This document shows, piece by piece, positions 53,282-59,856 of a stretch of DNA of 64,000 bases. The position numbers were made by a program, and so were the translations under genes. The stretch spans positions 1 through 64,000 of the IMG/VR virus record IMGVR_UViG_3300044213_000090; one strand, given 5' to 3'. The stretch's first letter is position 1. Each line of letters begins with the position of its first letter. The stretch is from a virus. The notes under the pieces are model-generated. The model did no database searches and was not told the origin of the DNA. It saw only the letters and a list, made by a program, of their open reading frames with translations.

Positions 53282-53959
53282 ATGGCACGTAGTACTTTTG
53301 ACGGTCCCATTCTATCTGGTGACCAGCGTTTCGGCGCACTTCGCAACGTAGGTTATGCTGCATTAGCACAATTTGCTTCTTTAAATTTTACAAACACCAC
53401 TGCTAATTCTGCTGGCTACGCCGGTACTTCTGGCCAGTTTGTTGATTCTAACGGTATTCCTAACGGAAACGGTGTGGTTTATAGCCCGTCTTCTTCTGTT
53501 TATCCCCCTGTAGTAGTAACCCCAACAGCGGATTCTGCTACTGTTGTATATCGTGGTTTTGTGGCTTATTTGCCTATTAATGCCCGTATTGAAGACCTTA
53601 TTGTTGACGTTGGCGTAGTACCAACAGAAACAGGCGCTACTAGCACTTCTTTGTATATTTCTAACGGTTTTAACACCGGTACTAGCCCACAATACGGTTC
53701 GATCTCTAGCTTGACTACTGGCCGTAACGCTGTGACTGTAACCGCTACTCAATTAGCTGCATGGCAAGCTACTACTGCCGATATCACAAACAGCCCAGCA
53801 CCAAGCGAATTTTCACAAGTTGTATTTACATTCGCAATCAACGGTACAGGCATGAGCGGCGGGCCTACAGCCGGCCAAGTTTATTTGACTATCCGCTATA
53901 CACAAGCTGATAATCAGATTGGTTCTACAACAGCTTACCCATACGGTAACTTTGATTAA
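53282..53959 (+). CDS. Virion structural protein, beta-rich
   Basis: 225 aa from the ATG at 53282, with AAGGAAACTTAAC upstream; an earlier in-frame ATG would add 14 unlikely residues. It starts MARSTFDGPILSGDQRFGAL and contains VVYRGFVAYLPINARIEDLI, then VGVVPTETGATSTSLYISNG, and ends in a strand-rich part with VYLTIRYTQADN. Composition (Thr, Ser, Gly, Val) and position after the capsid, followed by a terminator, suggest a capsid-surface or head-tail structural protein. No family recognised with certainty. Confidence 0.6.
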   Translation: MARSTFDGPILSGDQRFGALRNVGYAALAQFASLNFTNTTANSAGYAGTSGQFVDSNGIPNGNGVVYSPSSSVYPPVVVTPTADSATVVYRGFVAYLPINARIEDLIVDVGVVPTETGATSTSLYISNGFNTGTSPQYGSISSLTTGRNAVTVTATQLAAWQATTADITNSPAPSEFSQVVFTFAINGTGMSGGPTAGQVYLTIRYTQADNQIGSTTAYPYGNFD

Positions 53960-53969
53960 TTGATCCCCG

Positions 53970-53990
53970 GGGGTCTTCGGACCCCTTTTT
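53970..53990 (+). terminator. Rho-independent terminator with TTCG tetraloop
   Basis: GGGGTC (53970-53975) and GACCCC (53980-53985) pair around TTCG, with TTTTT at 53986-53990. It follows the structural gene by 11 nt. Confidence 0.85.
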
Positions 53991-54010
53991 AAAAATTTAG
54001 GAGATTAATT

Positions 54011-54295
54011 ATGACAATGCAAACCGATGTATTAAATTCAAGCCTAACAGCTTCAGGGCAGTTGTTTACTGGGCGTCAGCGTATTCGTCAGATTACTTTT
54101 GTCGGTAATACAACTGCGGGTAGTATTGCTATATACGACAATACAGTGGGTTCTGGGCGTGTTGTATGGAGCATTAATTTTCATACCTCTAACGTACCAT
54201 GTTCAATAGACATCCCGGGTGAAGGCATTTTGTGCTATAACGGCGCATACGCTACTTTGTCTAATGTTGTTGGTATTAGTATCTGCTATGGCTAA
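54011..54295 (+). CDS. Small structural protein
   Basis: 94 aa with an AGGAG site. It reads MTMQTDVLNSSLTASGQLFT, then RQRIRQITFVGNTTAGSIAI and WSINFHTSNVPCSIDIPGEG. The beta-rich domain of 'G...I..I.....A..GS..IYDNT..SG..VW.I' type resembles small phage head or tail decoration proteins. It lies between two terminator-bounded units and the run of small basic genes. The next gene starts inside its last codons. Confidence 0.6.
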   Translation: MTMQTDVLNSSLTASGQLFTGRQRIRQITFVGNTTAGSIAIYDNTVGSGRVVWSINFHTSNVPCSIDIPGEGILCYNGAYATLSNVVGISICYG

Positions 54296-54551
54296 AAAAG
54301 GTGTTTCTCTTGCCGTTGGACGTGGCGAAAAGTTACCAGTATCTAAGGGTGCTGGGCTTACCGCTAAAGGACGTGCTAAGTACAATAAGGCTACTGGATC
54401 AAACTTAAAGGCTCCACAACCTGAAGGTGGCCCACGCAAGAAATCATTTTGTGCTCGTATGTCTGGCATGCCCGGTCCAATGAAAGATGAGAAAGGCCGT
54501 CCTACTCGTAAAGCAGCTAGTCTTAAACGCTGGAATTGTGGATCAAAATGA
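54288..54551 (+). CDS. Small basic conserved phage protein (DUF6321-like)
   Basis: 87 aa from the ATG at 54288, overlapping the previous stop by 8 nt; the upstream frame extension lies inside that gene. The sequence SLAVGRGEKLPVSKGAGLTA, then AKYNKATGSNLKAPQPEGGP and KKSFCARMSGM, ending KAASLKRWNC, is one of the most conserved small-protein patterns in phages of this general type. It is Lys/Arg rich with two Cys residues and is probably DNA-bound or virion-packed. Function not established. Confidence 0.75.
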   Translation: MAKKGVSLAVGRGEKLPVSKGAGLTAKGRAKYNKATGSNLKAPQPEGGPRKKSFCARMSGMPGPMKDEKGRPTRKAASLKRWNCGSK

Positions 54552-54796
54552 GTGATATTGACCCAATCCAAACTGCAAGAGAATTAGCAACACACGCTAA
54601 TGACATTGAACATCTACAGGAAGATATGGATAAGATGGTAAAAGAAATGCAAGAAATTAAACTTGCCGTTCAAGCTATTCAAAAAACCCTATCAGAAGCG
54701 CATGGTGGTTGGAGAATGTTGTTGGGTGTAGGCGGCGCTGCTGCATTAGTTGGAGCTATTGTTGCTAATCTGTTTCAAGGATTTTGGAGTAAGTAA
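54548..54796 (+). CDS. Coiled-coil protein with C-terminal membrane segment, holin/XhlA-like
   Basis: 82 aa from the ATG at 54548 (4-nt ATGA overlap with the previous gene). A helical N-terminal part (HANDIEHLQEDMDKMVKEMQ, then EIKLAVQAIQKTL) precedes one hydrophobic segment (WRMLLGVGGAAALVGAIVAN, about 58-77). This layout resembles haemolysin XhlA-like and some holin-like proteins. Its place among small virion-like genes, far from the lysis cassette, also allows a structural or DNA-ejection role. Not decided. Confidence 0.55.
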   Translation: MSDIDPIQTARELATHANDIEHLQEDMDKMVKEMQEIKLAVQAIQKTLSEAHGGWRMLLGVGGAAALVGAIVANLFQGFWSK

Positions 54797-55275
54797 TGCC
54801 TAGCAAGTCTAAAAAACAACACAACTTAATGGCCATGGTTGCGCATAATCCTGAGAAGGCAAAACAGCTAGGGATTAAACAGTCAGTTGGCGAAGAGTTT
54901 TTGAAGGCTGATAAAGGGCGTAAGTTTGGTACTGGTGGTAGCCCCACTATTACTCGCGGCGGCAAAGGAATGATTAACCGTCAGGCTACAAGATATGGCA
55001 GCATACTAGGCGAAGAAAAGAACGTTCCTAACGTTAATTTGAACAAGTACATTGGCAAGAAAGAAGGCGGTATGGTTGAGTCAAAAGCTGAAGAACGTAA
55101 AGAAATGTCTGAAGATAAGAAGCAAGATGTTGCTTTGATTAAAAAGGCATTTAAACAACATGATAAGCAAGAGCACAAAGGCGGTAAAGGCACTACGCTC
55201 AAACTTAAAAAGGGCGGCTCTGTAAAGGGCTGTGGTATTGCATCTAAAGGTTTAACAAAAGGAAGAATGGTATGA
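54796..55275 (+). CDS. Basic phage protein, probably virion-associated
   Basis: 159 aa, Lys/Gly rich. It starts MPSKSKKQHNLMAMVAHNPE, has KADKGRKFGTGGSPTITRGG in the middle, then a charged helix and a final KLKKGGSVKGCGIASKGLTK. The 'PS.S..Q...M...AHNP..A...GI....G.EF..AD.G' start is known from small phage proteins next to structural genes. The KGGSVKGCGIA.KG ending also occurs in phage tail-region proteins. Its function is unknown; binding of packaged DNA is plausible from charge. Confidence 0.65.
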   Translation: MPSKSKKQHNLMAMVAHNPEKAKQLGIKQSVGEEFLKADKGRKFGTGGSPTITRGGKGMINRQATRYGSILGEEKNVPNVNLNKYIGKKEGGMVESKAEERKEMSEDKKQDVALIKKAFKQHDKQEHKGGKGTTLKLKKGGSVKGCGIASKGLTKGRMV

Positions 55276-55466
55276 AAAACGATCACGCACCACTAGAAGC
55301 TGGCGTAGAGCCAATCAAACACGAGACAATGGCTAAAGCGTTAACTATGCATGCATCTGGTCACAAGCCTCATGCAGAAGTTTTTGGTGAGCACGCTGCT
55401 GGCCACGTACGTCATGACGACCACGTAGAAAAACTATGCGGCGGTGGAATGGCTAAAGGCAAATAA
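55272..55466 (+). CDS. His-rich small protein
   Basis: 64 aa, with a 4-nt overlap to the previous gene. It has ten His residues, concentrated in ASGHKPHAEVFGEHAAGHVR then HDDHVEKLCGGGMAKGK. It may bind a metal ion. Members of this small-protein run all end in Lys/Gly-rich tails. Function unknown. Confidence 0.6.
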   Translation: MKNDHAPLEAGVEPIKHETMAKALTMHASGHKPHAEVFGEHAAGHVRHDDHVEKLCGGGMAKGK

Positions 55467-55696
55467 TGAAAGCCAGTCGCGGAATGGGCGCTGTACGTCC
55501 TTCCAAAAGACCTCAGTCGGGTAAGTCCGCTGTGCTGTTAAAAAAAGGTGGGGAAGTTTGGGATAAACCCAACCCCGTCAAGAAGCACACAAAACTTACA
55601 CCCGCTAAAAAGTCCGCAGCAAAAGCGATGGCTAAAGCTGCCGGCAGGCCTTATCCTAATATGGTAGATAACATTAGAGCTGCGAGGAAAAAATAA
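55466..55696 (+). CDS. Small basic protein of the late cluster
   Basis: 76 aa, starting on the last base of the previous gene. Lys/Arg/Ala rich: MGAVRPSKRPQSGKSAVLLK, then EVWDKPNPVKKHTKLTPAKK and AKAAGRPYPNMVDNIRAARK. The C-terminal 'SAAKA.AKAAGRPYPN..DN..A.' helix is a pattern I know from small phage proteins. A DNA-condensing or virion-packed role is plausible. The next gene starts on its final base. Confidence 0.65.
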   Translation: MKASRGMGAVRPSKRPQSGKSAVLLKKGGEVWDKPNPVKKHTKLTPAKKSAAKAMAKAAGRPYPNMVDNIRAARKK

Positions 55697-55875
55697 TGGC
55701 AGAAAAGTGGATTCAAAAAGCAATTAAGAAACCCGGCGCATTACGTGCTGAATTAGGCGTAGCTAAAGACAAAAAGATTCCGTCAAGCAAACTAGCTGCA
55801 GCTGCAAAGAAACCCGGTGTCGAGGGTAAGCGGGCTAGGCTTGCGGAAACCTTAAAAGGGATAAAAAAGAAATGA
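55696..55875 (+). CDS. 59-aa basic protein (EKWIQKAIKKPGALR motif)
   Basis: This gene is below the usual ORF length limit. It reads MAEKWIQKAIKKPGALRAEL, then GVAKDKKIPSSKLAAAAKKP and ends ARLAETLKGIKKK. The sequence 'KWIQKA.KKPGALR..LG.K....IP..KL..A......G.RARLA.TL' is a widely conserved small-protein family in phages, function unknown. The 1-nt and 4-nt overlaps with neighbours and the family match make it a secure gene. Confidence 0.8.
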   Translation: MAEKWIQKAIKKPGALRAELGVAKDKKIPSSKLAAAAKKPGVEGKRARLAETLKGIKKK

Positions 55876-56105
55876 TTAAAAAACTGCTTGCATGGATAGC
55901 AAAGCTACCCGGCCATCCTAAGAAAGAAGAAGTTATTTTTAGTAAAGCAGAGATAGCTGTTTGGCCTTTTCCTGTTCCTGAACCAGAGCCAAAAATTAAA
56001 CCGGCGAAGAAACGTGGACGTCCTGCTTTAAAAAAAGCAACCACTCGTAAGACAGCAACAAAAACAGCGGTAAAAACAGCTAAACCAAAGGCTAAAAAGA
56101 AATGA
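55872..56105 (+). CDS. Basic protein with an AT-hook
   Basis: 77 aa. An amphipathic N-terminus (MIKKLLAWIAKLPGHPKKEE) and a Pro-rich linker (WPFPVPEPEPKIKP) precede KKRGRPALKKATTRK and a Lys/Ala/Thr repeat tail. KRGRP is the core of an AT-hook, which binds the minor groove of AT-rich DNA, and the histone H1-like tail adds non-specific binding. It could compact the genome in the capsid or act on host DNA. ATGA overlaps on both sides place it firmly in the late operon. Confidence 0.7.
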   Translation: MIKKLLAWIAKLPGHPKKEEVIFSKAEIAVWPFPVPEPEPKIKPAKKRGRPALKKATTRKTATKTAVKTAKPKAKKK

Positions 56106-56857
56106 CAACAACCGGTACCTCGTCGTTTAATTTAGATCTAGGCGATATTGTCGAAGAAGCGTTTGAGCGCTGTGGGCAAGAGCTTAGGTCTGGCTACGAC
56201 TTTAGAACCGCACGTCGTTCTTTGAATTTGCTTACTATTGAGTGGGCAAATAGAGGTATTAATCTATGGACTATTGAGCAAGGGCAGATTACTTTAGTTC
56301 AAGGCACTAACACGTACGATTTACCGATTGATACGATTGACCTTTTAGAGCACCAGATTCGCACAAATGCTGGGCAGCAGGCTACGCAAACAGATATCAA
56401 CATTTCTAGAATTTCAGTATCAACCTACGCCACAATCCCAAACAAATTAAGTCAGGGACGCCCTATCCAAGTATGGGTACAGCGCATGTCTGGAGCACAA
56501 TACCCTAGCACAACAAACCCAAATGGCGTTAATTCAGCTGGTGTAGATGCTCCCAAAATTACAGTATGGCCTACACCTGATGGATCTCAAACATATACTT
56601 TTGTTTATTGGCGTTTACGTCGTATGCAGGATGCCGGTAATGCAGTTAATACTCAAGATATTCCGTTCCGTTTTGTAACAGCTATGGTCGCTGGATTGGC
56701 GTATTATTTATCTATTAAACTCCCCGGAGTTGACCCCAATCGAGTTGCTGCGCTTAAAGCGGATTATGAACAGCAGTTCCAACTGGCTGCAGACGAAGAC
56801 AGAGAGAAAGCCCCAGTTAGATTTGTACCACGTAGGATGTTTATTGGGGGTGGCTAA
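56102..56857 (+). CDS. Head-tail adaptor candidate 1 (tail-tube A / gp4-like)
   Basis: 251 aa. It has a helical start (DLGDIVEEAFERCGQELRSG, then FRTARRSLNLLTIEWANRGI). A strand-rich segment follows with QITLVQGTNTYDLPIDTIDL, and a late KITVWPTPDGSQTYTFVYWR. The 'helix-helix-NLWTI..G...L..G...Y.LP' layout is that of adaptor proteins that dock under the portal (P22 gp4, T7 gp11 group). A second, distantly similar protein is encoded at 57841. Its exact ring position is unknown. It overlaps the AT-hook gene by 4 nt. Confidence 0.65.
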   Translation: MTTTGTSSFNLDLGDIVEEAFERCGQELRSGYDFRTARRSLNLLTIEWANRGINLWTIEQGQITLVQGTNTYDLPIDTIDLLEHQIRTNAGQQATQTDINISRISVSTYATIPNKLSQGRPIQVWVQRMSGAQYPSTTNPNGVNSAGVDAPKITVWPTPDGSQTYTFVYWRLRRMQDAGNAVNTQDIPFRFVTAMVAGLAYYLSIKLPGVDPNRVAALKADYEQQFQLAADEDREKAPVRFVPRRMFIGGG

Positions 56858-57234
56858 TGCCTAATAAATTTTCTTCGGGTAAGTATGCGATTGCCGAATG
56901 TGATAGATGCGCTTTTAGGTATAAGTTAACTGAGCTGCGTACGGAAATTATTAAAACCAAGCCATATCAGTTAAAAGTTTGTAAAACCTGTTGGGACCCA
57001 GATCAACCGCAGTTACAATTAGGTATGTATCCAATCAACGACCCACAAGCTGTACGGGAACCGAGACGGGATTTGAGTTATGTAGCATCAGGACTAACAG
57101 CAAACGGGTTTCAAGGTGGTGGTAGTAGAGATACGCAGTGGGGTTGGAATCCTGTAGGACAAGGGTACGATTATAATGAAACGCCCAACTATTTAGTAGC
57201 ACAAGGGCAAGTTGGACAAGTAACAATTAACTAG
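56857..57234 (+). CDS. Zinc-ribbon virion-region protein
   Basis: 125 aa, starting on the final base of the previous gene. AIAECDRCAFRYKLTELRTE with Cys pair 1 and LKVCKTCWDPDQPQLQLGMY with Cys pair 2 form a zinc ribbon. Then comes NDPQAVREPRRDLSY and a Gly/Tyr/Gln-rich end. The same 'SGKYAIAECDRC..RY' and 'CWDPD.PQ..LG' pattern appears in proteins next to phage adaptors. A minor virion or assembly role is inferred. No catalytic motif. Confidence 0.7.
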   Translation: MPNKFSSGKYAIAECDRCAFRYKLTELRTEIIKTKPYQLKVCKTCWDPDQPQLQLGMYPINDPQAVREPRRDLSYVASGLTANGFQGGGSRDTQWGWNPVGQGYDYNETPNYLVAQGQVGQVTIN

Positions 57235-57243
57235 GAGTATGAT

Positions 57244-57429
57244 ATGGGATATAGAAGCGCAGCCGACGGCATTACGCACAAAGGCAAAACAAAAGGACGT
57301 AATCTAGGCGATTCAGGTCCAAACGATAAAATTGAAATGGGTAAGAAAAGCTCAACCGGCGGCATCAATCAAGATAAGATGGAAGCTGTTGGACGTGGTT
57401 TGGCTAAAGTAGCAGCTAACGGGAAATAA
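57244..57429 (+). CDS. Small basic late protein
   Basis: 61 aa, after AGGAGTATGAT. MGYRSAADGITHKGKTKGRN, then LGDSGPNDKIEMGKKSSTGG. It is Gly/Lys rich and disordered-looking, with a helical end (GRGLAKVAANGK). It resembles the neighbouring small proteins in composition but shares no clear motif. Function unknown. Confidence 0.6.
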   Translation: MGYRSAADGITHKGKTKGRNLGDSGPNDKIEMGKKSSTGGINQDKMEAVGRGLAKVAANGK

Positions 57430-57431
57430 TC

Positions 57432-57674
57432 ATGGCTAAGAATAATAAACCTGCTGAAGTTTATGCTAAACCGCATACTATGAGCGGTAAGCCTGTAGGC
57501 AATGAACTGCCTGCTGAAGCTGTTGAAACCGGTGCTGAGTATATGAACAATGCTAACATCGGTGCTGGTACGGTCACTAAAGGTAACTACGCTAAAACTA
57601 AAACTGATGGCGTTGCACAACGCGGCCATGGCGCAGCTACTAAAGGCTTTACTTCTAGAGGACCAATGGCGTAA
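57432..57674 (+). CDS. Small late protein, unknown function
   Basis: 80 aa. MAKNNKPAEVYAKPHTMSGK, then PVGNELPAEAVETGAEYMNN and KTDGVAQRGHGAATKGFTSR. The disordered Lys/Gly/Thr-rich end (RGHGAATKGF.SRGPMA) looks like the short tails of phage minor virion proteins. The stop shares one base with the next ATG. Function unknown. Confidence 0.6.
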   Translation: MAKNNKPAEVYAKPHTMSGKPVGNELPAEAVETGAEYMNNANIGAGTVTKGNYAKTKTDGVAQRGHGAATKGFTSRGPMA

Positions 57675-57841
57675 TGGATGCAAACATAGCAATCACGTTA
57701 AATGTCACGCTTAATGAAGTAGAAGGTATTTTGGCGGGGCTTGGCGAGTTACCAACTAAAACTGGAGCTTTTGCGTTGCTAATGAAAATTCGTGCGCAAA
57801 CGGAAGCCCAACTTCCAAAAGAAGAACCTAAAGAGCAATAA
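57674..57841 (+). CDS. 55-aa late protein (LNEVEGILAGLGELP motif)
   Basis: Reads MDANIAITLNVTLNEVEGIL, then AGLGELPTKTGAFALLMKIR and a Gln/Glu/Pro/Lys-rich end. 'VT..EVN.IL.ALGELP......L..KI..Q...QL' is a small-protein pattern that I know from many phage tail regions. The ATG overlaps the previous stop by one base and the TAA overlaps the following ATG, so it is a certain member of the operon. Function unknown. Confidence 0.8.
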   Translation: MDANIAITLNVTLNEVEGILAGLGELPTKTGAFALLMKIRAQTEAQLPKEEPKEQ

Positions 57842-58788
57842 TGAATTACGAACAGTTATATAACAACATTCAGGCGTACGCTGAAAATACTGAGCAGCTT
57901 TTTGTTGCCAGTATTCCTGTGTTTATTCAGGAAGCCGAAGACCGCATATATAACTCTGTAAATCTTCCGTCATTGCGTAAAAACGTGACAGGCACCGTTA
58001 CAGCCGGTAATCAGTATCTTTCTTTGCCGACTGATTGGTTAGCCAATTATTCAATAGCTGTTATAGATTCCACAAATAACTATAACTATCTTTTAAATAA
58101 AGACGTTAACTTTTTACGTGAAGCCTATCCATCGGTTGTCTATACAGCGCCAACATACCAAGGCACACCCGGCGGAGTTCCAAGATATTACGCATTATTT
58201 GGATCCCAGTTATCAAATGTTAACGACATGACTTTGATGTTGGCCCCCACCCCAGATCAAAACTACACGGTGGAAATGCACTATTTCTACTACCCGCCGA
58301 CTATTGTTCAAGGTCAAATCGCTACTCTCGGCGCTTTTACTGGTGGTTCGCTATATACCAATGGTGTATATCAAAACGTTGCTTTAACGGGAGGTTCAGG
58401 TGCAAACGCTACTGCAGATATTGTCGTTTCCGGCGGAGCCGTCACAAGCGTTAGCCTTAAGTTTGGCGGTAATTTTTATGTCGTGGGCGATATTCTTTCT
58501 TGCGCTTCCCTTGGTTCTACTGGTACTGGCTTTAGTATTCCAGTAGCCTCTATATCCAACGCCACGGGAACTAGCTGGCTTGGCGATAACTATGATCCAG
58601 TTCTTTTTTACGGGGCTATGCGTGAAGCTATGCTTTTTATGAAGGGTGAAGCTGATTTAGTTAAGTACTATGAAGATAAATACCAAGAGTCCTTAATGCA
58701 GCTTAAACGCCTTGCTGACGGCCTTGACCGCGGTGACTTCTATAGAGATGGTCAAGCTAAAATAAACGTTGGTGGTAGAGGCTCGTAA
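57841..58788 (+). CDS. Head-tail adaptor candidate 2, with extra beta domain
   Basis: 315 aa. The start FVASIPVFIQEAEDRIYNSV then NLPSLRKNVTGTVTAGNQYL and SLPTDWLANYSI, with the later TLMLAPTPDQNYTVEMHYFY, resembles adaptor or stopper proteins of the gp4/gp11 type. An inserted Gly/Ser/Thr-rich segment at about 165-240 (AFTGGSLYTNGVYQNVALTG) interrupts it before DNYDPVLFYGAMREAMLFMK. The insert looks like a fibre-type domain. The gene probably belongs to the tail-tube base. It is distantly similar to the protein at 56102. Confidence 0.65.
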   Translation: MNYEQLYNNIQAYAENTEQLFVASIPVFIQEAEDRIYNSVNLPSLRKNVTGTVTAGNQYLSLPTDWLANYSIAVIDSTNNYNYLLNKDVNFLREAYPSVVYTAPTYQGTPGGVPRYYALFGSQLSNVNDMTLMLAPTPDQNYTVEMHYFYYPPTIVQGQIATLGAFTGGSLYTNGVYQNVALTGGSGANATADIVVSGGAVTSVSLKFGGNFYVVGDILSCASLGSTGTGFSIPVASISNATGTSWLGDNYDPVLFYGAMREAMLFMKGEADLVKYYEDKYQESLMQLKRLADGLDRGDFYRDGQAKINVGGRGS

Positions 58789-59228
58789 TGTCTAATATTG
58801 TTCAGGGTCAAACCACCACATTTAAAGTTAATCTTCTTAGCGGAGTTGAGAATTTTGCTGTTGGTACACCTTATACGTACAACATCGCTTTATATACAGG
58901 TAATGCCGTTTTAAACAACGCTACGACCGCCTACACGCCTTCAAATGAGGTAATTGGTGGCGGATATACGGCTGGCGGAAAAGCGCTTACTATTTCACAG
59001 GCGCCTGTTGGAGATGTTATCTCTAATACCGCCTATATTTCTTTTGCCCCAGTAACATGGACTGGAGCGACCTTTACTGCTCGTTGCGCTTTAATTTATA
59101 ATAGTACAACTGGTGCGTCTATAGCAGTTTTAGATTTTGGCTCGGATAAAAACACAACCGCGGCAAATACTTTTACTGTTACTTTTCCAACCCCTACGGC
59201 GACAACCGCCATTATTAGAACTTCTTAA
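58788..59228 (+). CDS. Beta-rich tail protein
   Basis: 146 aa. MSNIVQGQTTTFKVNLLSGV, then YTYNIALYTGNAVLNNATTA and VTWTGATFTARCALIYNSTT. It is a strand-rich single domain of the type 'Q..F...L..G.......YKIALY...A......TAY....EV.G.GY.AGG..L', conserved in tail regions of many phages. A tail-tip or fibre-connecting role is likely. It starts on the last base of the adaptor gene. Confidence 0.65.
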   Translation: MSNIVQGQTTTFKVNLLSGVENFAVGTPYTYNIALYTGNAVLNNATTAYTPSNEVIGGGYTAGGKALTISQAPVGDVISNTAYISFAPVTWTGATFTARCALIYNSTTGASIAVLDFGSDKNTTAANTFTVTFPTPTATTAIIRTS

Positions 59229-59237
59229 GGAGTAGTT

Positions 59238-59846
59238 ATGCAAAAAGAATTAGCAAGTTGTGGCGACAAGGCAGAAATTACTCTGCAAGCTGGCGCTGTA
59301 CAAGATGAAACCGTTGGTATTGAAGGCGCGTACCACGTTGTTTGCCGTGATAAAGACGGTAGTGTTAAATGGGAAGAATCTTTCCCTAACCTAGTCAATG
59401 CTGTTGGTAAACAGTTGATGCTTGACACTTTATTGCGCACTTCTGGTACATACACAACTACTGGTCCATACCTTGGTTTAATTGGTACAACTAGCCCAAC
59501 ATTTAGTGCGTCTGACACGATGACTAGCCATACAGGCTGGACAGAGTTTGTTAACTACACAGTTGGCGGTTCTGCTGTTCGTGGTACTGCAGCTTTTGGC
59601 GCTTCTAGCTCAACTGGTTCCTCACCGTCTAACGTAACAACTTCTTCTGCTACCGCTATTACATACACTATTACTGGCGCTGGTGGTAACGTAACAGGTT
59701 GTTTCTTGACCTTAGGTTCTGGCGCTTCTTCCACACAGAATAATACTGGTGGTACTTTATATAGCGCAGGTGCTTTTGCAACGGCTAAAACTACAACTGC
59801 TGGCGATACTGTAAGCGTTACATATTCAACAACTGCTACAAGCTAA
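59238..59846 (+). CDS. Beta-rich tail protein with Ser/Thr-rich end
   Basis: 202 aa with an AAGGAG site. An alpha-beta start (DETVGIEGAYHVVCRDKDGS, then WEESFPNLVNAVGKQLMLDT) is followed by a long Ser/Thr/Gly strand region. 'Y...C.D..G...W.E.F.N.V...G...LLD..' is common to small tail proteins upstream of fibres. It is followed by the two fibre genes. Role in tail-fibre attachment is inferred by position. Confidence 0.65.
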   Translation: MQKELASCGDKAEITLQAGAVQDETVGIEGAYHVVCRDKDGSVKWEESFPNLVNAVGKQLMLDTLLRTSGTYTTTGPYLGLIGTTSPTFSASDTMTSHTGWTEFVNYTVGGSAVRGTAAFGASSSTGSSPSNVTTSSATAITYTITGAGGNVTGCFLTLGSGASSTQNNTGGTLYSAGAFATAKTTTAGDTVSVTYSTTATS

Positions 59847-59856
59847 GGAGTCTTAA

